Of a stretch of 64,000 nt of DNA, positions 52,062 to 59,832 are shown in pieces. The stretch covers positions 1-64,000 of the forward strand of contig JBMYYE010000001.1 in NCBI GenBank assembly GCA_049609065.1, given 5' to 3'. How positions within the stretch are numbered: position 1 is the stretch's first letter; each line of letters starts with the position of its first letter. The notes below the pieces were generated by a model that was not told the DNA's origin, did not search any database, and saw only the letters and a list, made by a program, of their open reading frames with translations. This DNA comes from JBMYYE01 sp049609065. GTDB lineage: Bacteria; Pseudomonadota; Alphaproteobacteria; Rhodobacterales; Rhodobacteraceae. The position numbers and the translations under genes were made by a program.

Positions 52062-52484
52062 TTATTGTTTGTTCCGCCAAATAGCATCAATTACACTTTG
52101 CCCAGTCCAGTTAACGACTTCATGCGCTGCCTGTCTAACGGTGGTCGAAGTTTTCTCTTGCCCCCAAGGGTTTACACCAACAATTGGCTTAAGCAACTTT
52201 TGGGAACTGGAAATTTCTTTCGATATCCAATTGCTATAGCTTGCATACATTCCTGTGGGAATGACCACGACATCTGATCTCCCAATTCTTTGCTCAATTG
52301 CATGGAGAAGTTGAGTAGCGTTGCTTGCATTGTGTATAGGATCATGTTGGGGGATTGATTGATCGATAAAGTGAATTGGCATGCCATGACTGTTCCACTG
52401 CTTACGAAATATCCAATCACTTAATGTGTTGTAATGTCCTGAATAGGACCATGAGTGACTTATGAAGACATTGACTTGATACAC
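52062..52484 (-). CDS. TIR-like (DUF1863/ThsB-type) protein
   Basis: 140 aa from a GTG with GGAGA six bases upstream. It is a single domain: NVFISHSWSYSGHYNTLSDWI (first strand and alpha-1), IPQHDPIH, LLHAIEQRIGRSDVVVIPTGMYASYSNWISKEI and KPIVGVNPWGQEKTSTTVRQAAHEVVNWTGQSVIDAIW. This matches my recollection of the MTH538-type TIR-like family (DUF1863), which includes the ThsB signal-producing protein of Thoeris defence. It is the first gene of a two-gene operon on AT-rich DNA inserted between acuI and an aminotransferase gene. Enzymatic activity is not proven by the sequence. Confidence 0.75.
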   Translation of the reverse strand: MYQVNVFISHSWSYSGHYNTLSDWIFRKQWNSHGMPIHFIDQSIPQHDPIHNASNATQLLHAIEQRIGRSDVVVIPTGMYASYSNWISKEISSSQKLLKPIVGVNPWGQEKTSTTVRQAAHEVVNWTGQSVIDAIWRNKQ

Positions 52485-52639
52485 GTGATCTCCCTATCTT
52501 TTTCAAGGTTTTTTATGTATAACAGAATATAGTTAGCAGCAGGCCAATTTCAATGTGCAAAGGTTGAGTTTTGTTTGCTGTCCTCTTGACCTTGGACGGC
52601 CATAATGCGTTCCTGCCTCAAAAGCACAAAGGAGCGTCC

Positions 52640-53863
52640 ATGACACTTGATATTGATTTTGTACGTGCGCAATTCCCTGCGTTTTCTGAAGCCAGCTTAA
52701 AGGGCCAAGCGTTTTTTGAAAACGCAGGCGGTAGCTATACATGTCGCCAGGTGATTGACCGCCTCACACGCTATTATCACACGCGCAAGGTTCAACCTTA
52801 TGGACCATATGCAGCCTCAACCCTTGCGGGCGCTGAAATGGACGAGGCGCGCGCGCGTCTTGCTGGCTTGATGAATGTGGCCACGGACGAAGTGTCCTTT
52901 GGCCCATCAACCACGCAAAACACCTATGTTTTGGCCAATGCTTTTCGTCAGCATTTGTCAAAGGGCGATGCGATCATCGTGACCAACCAAGATCACGAAG
53001 CCAATTCAGGCCCATGGCGGCGTTTGGCGGATGAGGGGATCGAGGTCCGCGAATGGCGCATTGACCCTGAAACGGGGCATTTGGATATCGATGATTTAAA
53101 AACGCTTCTGGATGAGAAGGTCAAACTCTTGTGTTTTCCCCATTGTTCCAATGTCATCGGGGAACTCAATGATGTGGCGGCGATTTGTGCTTTGGCCCGT
53201 TCAAATGGCACCTATACCTGCGTCGATGGGGTGAGCTATGCACCTCATGGGCTATCGGATGTTACGGCATTGGGTGCCGATATCTATCTGTTTTCTGCGT
53301 ATAAAACATATGGACCTCATCAAGGGGTGATGGTGATCCGCCATGCGCTTGGGGTGGTGCTGCCAAATCAAGGTCACTATTTTAATGGGGATGTGCTTTA
53401 TAAACGGTTTACGCCTGCGGGTCCTGATCACGCGCAGGTTGCGGCCTGCGCGGGGATGGCGGATTATTTTGATACGCTTCATGCACATCACTTTGCAGCG
53501 GAAACGAGCCCCGTGAAACGGAGCGCAGCGGTTCATGATTTGATTCGCACCCATGAAACAATGTTATTGCAGCCCCTTCTTGATTATGTGGCGGCGAAAA
53601 ACTCGGTTCGGTTGATTGGTCCATCTGACGCCACAAACCGCGCGCCAACCGTGGCGCTTGCGCTCAAATCCTCCCCACAGGATGCGGCCGCGCAGTTGGC
53701 AAAACACGGCATCATGGCCTCGGCGACAAATTTTTATGCCATCCGCGCATTGGAGGCCATGGGGCTAGACCCCCAAGACGGCGTTTTACGCCTCAGCTTC
53801 GTGCATTACACGTCCCAAGATGAGGTATCAAAGCTTCTCCAAGCGCTAGAGGACGTCCTCTAA
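52640..53863 (+). CDS. class V aminotransferase (cysteine desulfurase-like)
   Basis: 407 aa from ATG 52640, with GGAG upstream; the frame is open from 52571 without a site. PLP fold: FFENAGGSYTCRQVIDRL, FGPSTTQNTYVLANAFRQ, NQDHEANSGPWRRLADEGIEVREW and the PLP lysine in ADIYLFSAYKTYGPHQGVMV. Belongs to the CsdA/isopenicillin-epimerase-like group; the catalytic cysteine loop of true desulfurases is not evident, so substrate is unknown. Its stop is directly followed by trgB (1-bp overlap). Confidence 0.86.
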   Translation: MTLDIDFVRAQFPAFSEASLKGQAFFENAGGSYTCRQVIDRLTRYYHTRKVQPYGPYAASTLAGAEMDEARARLAGLMNVATDEVSFGPSTTQNTYVLANAFRQHLSKGDAIIVTNQDHEANSGPWRRLADEGIEVREWRIDPETGHLDIDDLKTLLDEKVKLLCFPHCSNVIGELNDVAAICALARSNGTYTCVDGVSYAPHGLSDVTALGADIYLFSAYKTYGPHQGVMVIRHALGVVLPNQGHYFNGDVLYKRFTPAGPDHAQVAACAGMADYFDTLHAHHFAAETSPVKRSAAVHDLIRTHETMLLQPLLDYVAAKNSVRLIGPSDATNRAPTVALALKSSPQDAAAQLAKHGIMASATNFYAIRALEAMGLDPQDGVLRLSFVHYTSQDEVSKLLQALEDVL

Positions 53864-54963
53864 TGGCCAGTGTGTTCATTTATGGAACCTTGTGCCATCT
53901 GCCGCTTTTGGAGCTGGTGTCAGGGGATATGCCAAAGATATCCAAAGATCAGATCACGGGATTTCGGGCGACATTTTCCACGGATCATTCCTATCCCGTT
54001 TTGGTGCCAGATGCGGACGCGGTTTTGCCTGGATTGCGGCTTGAAAATCTAGGCGCATCTGCGCTGTTGCGATTGGATTATTACGAAGGGCTCTTTGGAT
54101 ATAAGCGGCAGGCACATACCTTATCCTCAGGGGAAGTTGCCGAAATCTACATGCCGCCTGCGCTGGAAACACCCACAGAAACGCCGTGGGATTTAACGAG
54201 GTGGTTGCCAAATTGGGCGGACCTCACTTTGGAAATGGCCCGTGAAATCATGGCATTAGAGGGGTGCGTTGCCCCTGGCGCGATCACCGCGCGGTGGGGA
54301 CGCATGCGCATGGAAGCCGGCGCACGGATCCGAGGGAAGGCCACAACGCGTCGTGGGCAGTTTGGCCATAATGATGTGACTTTGACGTCAACGCGCCATG
54401 TGCATACGGGGTTCTTTTCGACCCAAGCACTAGACCTTTCCGTTCCGCAATACTTAAGCGATGATAGGCTTGAAATGACCCGCGAAGTCATGCTGGTGGG
54501 GGATGTTATCACACTTCTTCCTTATGATCCGGTACATGACCGCGTTTTGGTGGTGGAACAGTTTCGCGCAGGCCCGTTTTTGCGCAATGACCCCGCGCCA
54601 TGGACATGGGAACCCGTTGCGGGACTAATTGATCCCCTTGAAAGTCCAGAAAAGGCCGCCATTCGCGAATGTCGTGAAGAAACGGGACAAGAGATCGGAA
54701 AATTGATCCCAATTGGGGCAGGTTATCCATCCCCAGGTGGACTTATGGAATATCATTACAATTTTATTGGGCTATGCGATCTATCGGATGATGCGCCGCG
54801 CGTTGCGGGGCTTGTGGATGAACATGAAGACATTCAGTCAAGCATAGTTGACTTTTCTAAGGCCTATGCCGGGATCATGTCTGGTCAAGTAAATACAATG
54901 CCTTTGATGTTTGGTTTGTCATGGTTGGCGCTTAATCGCGATAGGTTGCGTGCGGGTGCTTGA
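53863..54963 (+). CDS. trgB: fused gamma-glutamylcyclotransferase-like and NUDIX protein (TrgB-like)
   Basis: 366 aa. The N-terminal domain (about 1-130) has the GGCT fold: VFIYGTLCHLPLLELVSG and LLRLDYYEGLFGYKRQ. The C-terminal NUDIX domain (about 205-350) has the Nudix box GLIDPLESPEKAAIRECREETGQE, preceded by YDPVHDRVLVVEQFRAGPF as in ADP-ribose pyrophosphatases. This fusion matches TrgB of Rhodobacter sphaeroides, which together with cysK was linked to tellurite resistance. The order trgB-cysK is conserved here; trgA is not adjacent. Confidence 0.82.
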   Translation: MASVFIYGTLCHLPLLELVSGDMPKISKDQITGFRATFSTDHSYPVLVPDADAVLPGLRLENLGASALLRLDYYEGLFGYKRQAHTLSSGEVAEIYMPPALETPTETPWDLTRWLPNWADLTLEMAREIMALEGCVAPGAITARWGRMRMEAGARIRGKATTRRGQFGHNDVTLTSTRHVHTGFFSTQALDLSVPQYLSDDRLEMTREVMLVGDVITLLPYDPVHDRVLVVEQFRAGPFLRNDPAPWTWEPVAGLIDPLESPEKAAIRECREETGQEIGKLIPIGAGYPSPGGLMEYHYNFIGLCDLSDDAPRVAGLVDEHEDIQSSIVDFSKAYAGIMSGQVNTMPLMFGLSWLALNRDRLRAGA

Positions 54964-55013
54964 GTTCACGCGCTGCGCGACATAAGTTTCACATATAACG
55001 AATGAGGAATATT

Positions 55014-56051
55014 ATGGCCGCTTTAAAATCTTCAGTGATTGACGCAATTGGAAACACGCCGCTTATCCGCCTGAAAGGGCCATCAGAGGCAACAGGATGT
55101 GACATTTACGGCAAAGCCGAGTTCATGAACCCAGGCCAATCGGTCAAAGACCGCGCGGCATTGTTTATCATTCGTGATGCCATCGCGTCTGGCCGCCTCA
55201 AAGAGGGTGGCACAATTGTTGAAGGCACCGCAGGGAATACGGGTATCGGGCTTGCGCTGGTCGGGTCTGCGATGGGCTTTAAGACCGTGATCGTTATTCC
55301 TGAAACGCAAAGCCAAGAAAAAAAAGATATGATCCAATTGGCGGGGGCAGAACTCGTTCAGGTGCCGGCTGCGCCATATAAGAATTCAAACAATTATGTG
55401 CGATATTCTGGACGATTGGCAGAAAAACTTGCACAAACGGAACCAAATGGTGCAATCTGGGCCAATCAATTTGATAATGTCGCCAACCGGCAGGCGCATG
55501 TGGAAACCACCGCACCCGAGATCCTTAGCGATCTCCCTGATGTGGATGGGTTTATCTGTGCGGTTGGGTCTGGTGGGACACTTGCTGGGGTTGCAGAAGG
55601 ATTGCGCGCCCAAAAGAGTGACGTGAAAATTGGCATTGCAGATCCTGAAGGCGCGGCGCTTTATAGCTATTACAAGACTGGTGAATTTGCCTCCACAGGC
55701 GGGTCAATCACCGAAGGGATCGGGCAGGGGCGTATCACCGCCAACCTTGAAGGTTTCACACCCGATTTTGCCTATCAAGTGCCAGATGCCGAAGGGCTTG
55801 AAGTTGTGTTCAAGCTGGCCGAAGAAGAGGGCCTCGTTCTTGGGGGATCCAGTGCGATCAATATCGCAGGCGCCATGCGCATGGCACGTGAGATGGGGCC
55901 AGGTCATAAAATCGTAACCATGTTATGTGATACGGGCTCTCGCTATCAATCGAAGCTTTATAATCCTGCGTTTTTGCGGGATAAAGGGTTGCCAGTGCCC
56001 AATTGGATTGCCAAAAAGGCCCGTGATATCCCGTCCGCATTTGAGGACTAA
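55014..56051 (+). CDS. cysK: cysteine synthase A
   Basis: 345 aa from MAALKSS (55014), with GAGGAAT before it; an ATG at 55002 is also in frame. PLP-dependent O-acetylserine sulfhydrylase: IGNTPLIRLKG, the PLP lysine in NPGQSVKDRAA, the GTAGNTGIGLAL phosphate loop, and GSGGTLAGVAEG. It makes cysteine from O-acetylserine and sulfide. Downstream of trgB. Confidence 0.94.
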   Translation: MAALKSSVIDAIGNTPLIRLKGPSEATGCDIYGKAEFMNPGQSVKDRAALFIIRDAIASGRLKEGGTIVEGTAGNTGIGLALVGSAMGFKTVIVIPETQSQEKKDMIQLAGAELVQVPAAPYKNSNNYVRYSGRLAEKLAQTEPNGAIWANQFDNVANRQAHVETTAPEILSDLPDVDGFICAVGSGGTLAGVAEGLRAQKSDVKIGIADPEGAALYSYYKTGEFASTGGSITEGIGQGRITANLEGFTPDFAYQVPDAEGLEVVFKLAEEEGLVLGGSSAINIAGAMRMAREMGPGHKIVTMLCDTGSRYQSKLYNPAFLRDKGLPVPNWIAKKARDIPSAFED

Positions 56052-56066
56052 TTCAGGAAGTTAGAC

Positions 56067-58496
56067 GTGCACCATTTTAATATGTTTTTAAGTGCCCAAA
56101 GCCAGTTTTCCTTGCGGATTCTGGCTTTTCTTTTTGTCGCCTTATGGATGGGAGCGCAGCCAAGCTTCGCCCAAGAAACCAGTGAAGCCATAGAACTGCC
56201 CGAACAAACCTTGTCCGTTCTGGTACCGACCACCACATTCCATACCACGGCAAAAGAGCCGGATTATGAAACATGGGCGCGCACAGCGCGGCGCGCAGAA
56301 GAGGCGGTGACATCTGCGCGCGCTTCGGAACAGGCCTTTGAAAACCTCCGTAAAGAGATCGAGCTTTGGCGTGATGAATTTGGCAAAGCGCGCAGCCTTG
56401 TTTCTGCGCCTGTACGTGACATTGAAGCGCTGATTGCTGAACTTGGCCCTGTGCCAGAGCCCCCCGCAGTGGAGCCGTTTGCAATCCAACAACGCCGCGC
56501 GGAAATGCAAGAGCAACTTGCCGTATTGCGCGCGCCTATTTTGCGCGCAGAAGAAGCCTATCGCCGCGCCAATAGCCTAATCGGAGCTGTGGATCGTATT
56601 TTGCGTGAACGGGAAGCGGCCGCGCTTTGGTCTTTGGGCCCGTCCCCTGTTAATCCTGCGCGCTGGCCCAGTGCATTTTCACATATTATGCAGGCATATC
56701 ATTCGGTTAAGGCGGATTTTTCACGCGAAGTTAATTCTGATTTCTTTTCGTCTGAGCTAAAGAAAAACATCGTTCCTGTTGTTGTTTTGTTGTTAATCGG
56801 ACTGGTTTTATGTCTGCGTGGTCATTCCTGGGGGCTTCGTTTGTCTGGGTTGCTGGCGCGCGCGGTGCGCAAGCCTGCGGCAAAAAACGCGGTTGGGGCC
56901 GTGCTCTCGATTGCGCCTTTCGTGCTGCAATTCATCGGGGTTCTGGCTATTACGGCTGCCTTGTTTGTGGCGGGGTTGGTCGGCATTCGCGGGGAGCTTT
57001 TTGTTGGGGCAATTCCGGCTATTTTTGCCTTGGCGTTGGTCGGGAAATGGCTTGCGGATGAGGCGTTGCAGCACCGCCATGGTCGGGCTGTGATCTTTGA
57101 TGTTCCTGCACCTGTTGCGGAACGCTTTGGCCGCTATTTTGCGCCTATTGGAGGGGCGCTTATCGGTCTATATGGGGTGCTATCGGACTTTTCTGAGATC
57201 GAAGGGTTTGAACCCGCGACATCAGCGGTTCTTTTGTTTCCTGTCTTGGTCGGTGGTGCCTTTTTACTGTGGCGGATCGCACGGGTTTTAATGTCCCATC
57301 AGTTGGATAGCGATTGCGAAAGCGGGGCCTTTTGGGACCGTATTGTGCGCAATTTTGGCCGTGTCTTGCTGTTTGTTGCTGTTGTTGGGGTTGCACTTGC
57401 GGCTTTAGGGATGGGGTATGCGGCCGAACGTCTTGTGTTTTCGTCGTTGGGGACTGTTGCGCTTGTGACTTTTGGCGCAATATTACAGCGCCTGATTGCA
57501 GATATTTATGACACATTTGTTCGCCCAACGGATGCGCCGGTGCACGGTCAGGCGCTTATTCCTGTGTTGGGTGGCTTTATCATCACGGGGCTGTCTTTGC
57601 CGCTCTTGGCGCTGGTGTGGGGGGTGCGCAGCACGGATCTTGGGGAAATGTGGGCCCAATTTGTCAAAGGTGTGAGCATCGGAGACACCACCATTTCGCC
57701 CAAGGCTTTCATGGTGTTTGCCGTAATCTTTACCATTGGCTATTTGGCAACACGGATGCTGCAAGGCGCCTTGCGGAGCTCCGTTTTACCTAAAACGCGC
57801 CTTGATCCTGGCGGGCAGGCGGCGGTTGTTTCGGGCATTGGATATGTCGGATTTTTCTTAGCTGCGATCGTGGCTATAACTGCCGCTGGATTTGATTTGT
57901 CCTCCATTGCGATTGTGGCAGGGGCTTTGTCCGTTGGCATCGGTTTTGGTCTGCAAAACATTGTTTCCAACTTTGTTTCTGGCATTATTTTGTTGATTGA
58001 GCGCCCTGTATCGCCGGGCGACTGGATCGAAGTTGGCGCCGTTCAAGGCTATGTGCGCGAAATCTCTGTGCGCTCCACGCGGATTGAAACCTTTGATCGT
58101 GCGGATGTGATTGTGCCGAACGCGGATCTCGTGTCGGGGGTTGTGACCAATATGACCCATGGCAAGCTGACGGGTCGTGTGATCGTGCCTGTGGGGGTGG
58201 CTTATGGGTCTGATAGCCGTGTTGTCGAACGCGTCCTGCGCGAAATTGCTGAGGCCCACCCTATGGTGCTCGCGGACCCTGCGCCTTATGTGGTGTTCCA
58301 AGGGTTTGGGGCTGATAGCATGGATTTTGAAATCCGCGCCATTTTGCGGGATGTGAATTGGGTTTTGTCGACAAAATCCGACATGAACCATGACATTGCC
58401 CGCCGCTTCGCCGAAGAAGGCATCGAAATCCCATTTGCTCAGCGCGATATCTGGATCAAAAACCCAGAAGCGATCCCCAATGGGGCGAAAGACTAA
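56067..58496 (+). CDS. mechanosensitive channel of the MscS family with DUF3772 N-terminus
   Basis: 809 aa from a GTG with AGGAAG upstream. A signal peptide (LRILAFLFVALWMGAQPSFA) is followed by a periplasmic helical domain of DUF3772 type (WARTARRAEEAVTSARASEQAFENLRKEIELWRDEF). From about residue 230 there are ten or so hydrophobic helices, then the MscS core with the pore helix AIVAGALSVGIGFGLQNIVSNFVSGIILLIERPVSPGDWIEVG and a C-terminal beta/alpha cytoplasmic domain. This KefA/YbdG-like design releases solutes on osmotic downshock. Followed by a 490-bp gap before tRNA-Ser. Confidence 0.9.
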   Translation: MHHFNMFLSAQSQFSLRILAFLFVALWMGAQPSFAQETSEAIELPEQTLSVLVPTTTFHTTAKEPDYETWARTARRAEEAVTSARASEQAFENLRKEIELWRDEFGKARSLVSAPVRDIEALIAELGPVPEPPAVEPFAIQQRRAEMQEQLAVLRAPILRAEEAYRRANSLIGAVDRILREREAAALWSLGPSPVNPARWPSAFSHIMQAYHSVKADFSREVNSDFFSSELKKNIVPVVVLLLIGLVLCLRGHSWGLRLSGLLARAVRKPAAKNAVGAVLSIAPFVLQFIGVLAITAALFVAGLVGIRGELFVGAIPAIFALALVGKWLADEALQHRHGRAVIFDVPAPVAERFGRYFAPIGGALIGLYGVLSDFSEIEGFEPATSAVLLFPVLVGGAFLLWRIARVLMSHQLDSDCESGAFWDRIVRNFGRVLLFVAVVGVALAALGMGYAAERLVFSSLGTVALVTFGAILQRLIADIYDTFVRPTDAPVHGQALIPVLGGFIITGLSLPLLALVWGVRSTDLGEMWAQFVKGVSIGDTTISPKAFMVFAVIFTIGYLATRMLQGALRSSVLPKTRLDPGGQAAVVSGIGYVGFFLAAIVAITAAGFDLSSIAIVAGALSVGIGFGLQNIVSNFVSGIILLIERPVSPGDWIEVGAVQGYVREISVRSTRIETFDRADVIVPNADLVSGVVTNMTHGKLTGRVIVPVGVAYGSDSRVVERVLREIAEAHPMVLADPAPYVVFQGFGADSMDFEIRAILRDVNWVLSTKSDMNHDIARRFAEEGIEIPFAQRDIWIKNPEAIPNGAKD

Positions 58497-58990
58497 GTTA
58501 TGAAATCACGCGCGCTCCACCTGTGGAACGCCACGCATTTTCTGAGACATATTAAGAACCGCGTCATGTAATATTGCTTCAAAGGTAAAGCATTTCTGAC
58601 TCAAGCTCGACCTTGGCTGCGACCTGCGCCAAGGTCGACAGTGGGGGACCAAGGGTGAATTTGTCCCAGTTGTGTGAATGTTAGTTTTTGGGTGTAGTAA
58701 TTTCTTGCGTTTGCCGCTGTGGATCAACACACCAAAGATATAGAAACGCTCCGCCGAAGAACGTGCCCGCTAGGCCTACACCAAAAATGGCATTGAGCGG
58801 CACACCTTGTTGATCAAACCAATGAAACGCTCTGGGGGCCTTGTACGGGGTGAGGCGCAGGCAAGGATCGCTATTTTGGCGGCAATCGCGTGGGAATTAT
58901 TAATTAGGATACATTTTTTTCACTTTTCGCACAGATAAACGATCTTGCCTCTTGATCCTCTCCTAAAAACGGTTGTAAAGACCCCACAAC
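58497..58990. other. gap before tRNA-Ser: inverted repeat and a possible small membrane ORF
   Basis: No clear gene. A perfect 10-bp inverted repeat TCGACCTTGG/CCAAGGTCGA with 12-nt loop lies at 58607-58638 without a T tract. On the minus strand a frame from about 58904 down to the TAA at 58681 has no ATG; its later part (from a GTG at 58803) would give a 40-aa one-helix protein (PLNAIFGVGLAGTFFGGAFLYLW). It could be a truncated gene. The last ~80 bp probably hold the tRNA promoter. Confidence 0.35.
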
Positions 58991-59080
58991 GGACAGGTGG
59001 CCGAGTGGTCGAAGGCGCACGCCTGGAAAGTGTGTAGGCGGGAGACCGTCTCCAGGGTTCGAATCCCTGTCTGTCCGCCA
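58991..59080 (+). tRNA. tRNA-Ser(GGA)
   Basis: 90 nt with acceptor GGACAGG pairing CTGTCC, anticodon GGA in CCTGGAAAG, a long variable arm (TAGGCGGGAGACCGTCTCC), T arm AGGGTTCGAATCCCT and encoded CCA. Reads UCC/UCU serine codons. Its 3' end is followed by AT-rich, gene-free DNA and an accessory-looking operon, so it may be an integration site; no repeated 3' end was found in the window. Confidence 0.97.
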
Positions 59081-59832
59081 CTAAATCTCTTATCTGTTTG
59101 TTTTACTTGTATATTTATGAGATTTGACGTTTTTGCCCTTCAATTTATCCCTCAAGCAACTAATTTCTAGTTCTGTGCAGTAATTTTCGAAGCTAAGCCG
59201 CTGAATAAATGTTTTTTGAACTCCCCCCCAATGATTTCACTCAAACGGTGGATGATATGGAGGGGAAATGTAAGATGGACTTGAAATAATTTGCAAAATT
59301 TGTCGGAATAGCTAGAAATTGAGTGTAAATGACCCAAATGGTCTCATTTAGAATTTGTAGCTTTCGGAGTTCCTCCTCGATGGAAACTGAGTTTTTAGGA
59401 TGCCGATTTTAATAATTGTGATATTTCGAAGCCCATAAAAATTACTGCATAGATAATAAATTTTTCCAAAACCTTATATTGTTTCAAAAGTATTTCGAGG
59501 TAGGCCATTCCAAGAGCTGTTGTGTGACCGACAGCCCTTCGCCTAGTCGCATAACCCACATGAATACCGCGTTCGATGCCGTCTTCATGTTCAGGAACGC
59601 TACGTTACTACCCCAATGGGATTGTCCGGTAGCCGGTTAGGTTGTGTGTCTGTTATTAGCATTGGAATGAAACGTGCTGCAGATGATGGTGGTGTTTGAT
59701 GTTGCAGCTTATTGTTCGGGCGTCGGTATCCAGGTATCGAAATTGTGTAATCGCCTCGAAAATTAGGGCGGCCCCATTCTTTAGATAAATTATGAGGCCA
59801 TCACGACGAACATATTAGATTATTTGATGCTA
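59081..59832. other. AT-rich gene-free stretch between tRNA-Ser and the chaperone operon
   Basis: About 750 bp without a convincing frame on either strand. Composition is clearly more AT-rich than the chromosome to the left. No copy of the tRNA 3' end, no integrase and no intact insertion sequence was seen. Possibly decayed sequence of an integrated element. Confidence 0.55.

Noticed and set aside
59500..59832. Insertion sequence remnant in the AT-rich gap
   Set aside because: A minus-strand fragment with YRRPNNKLQ looked vaguely like the end of a transposase, but no longer match or terminal repeats are visible.
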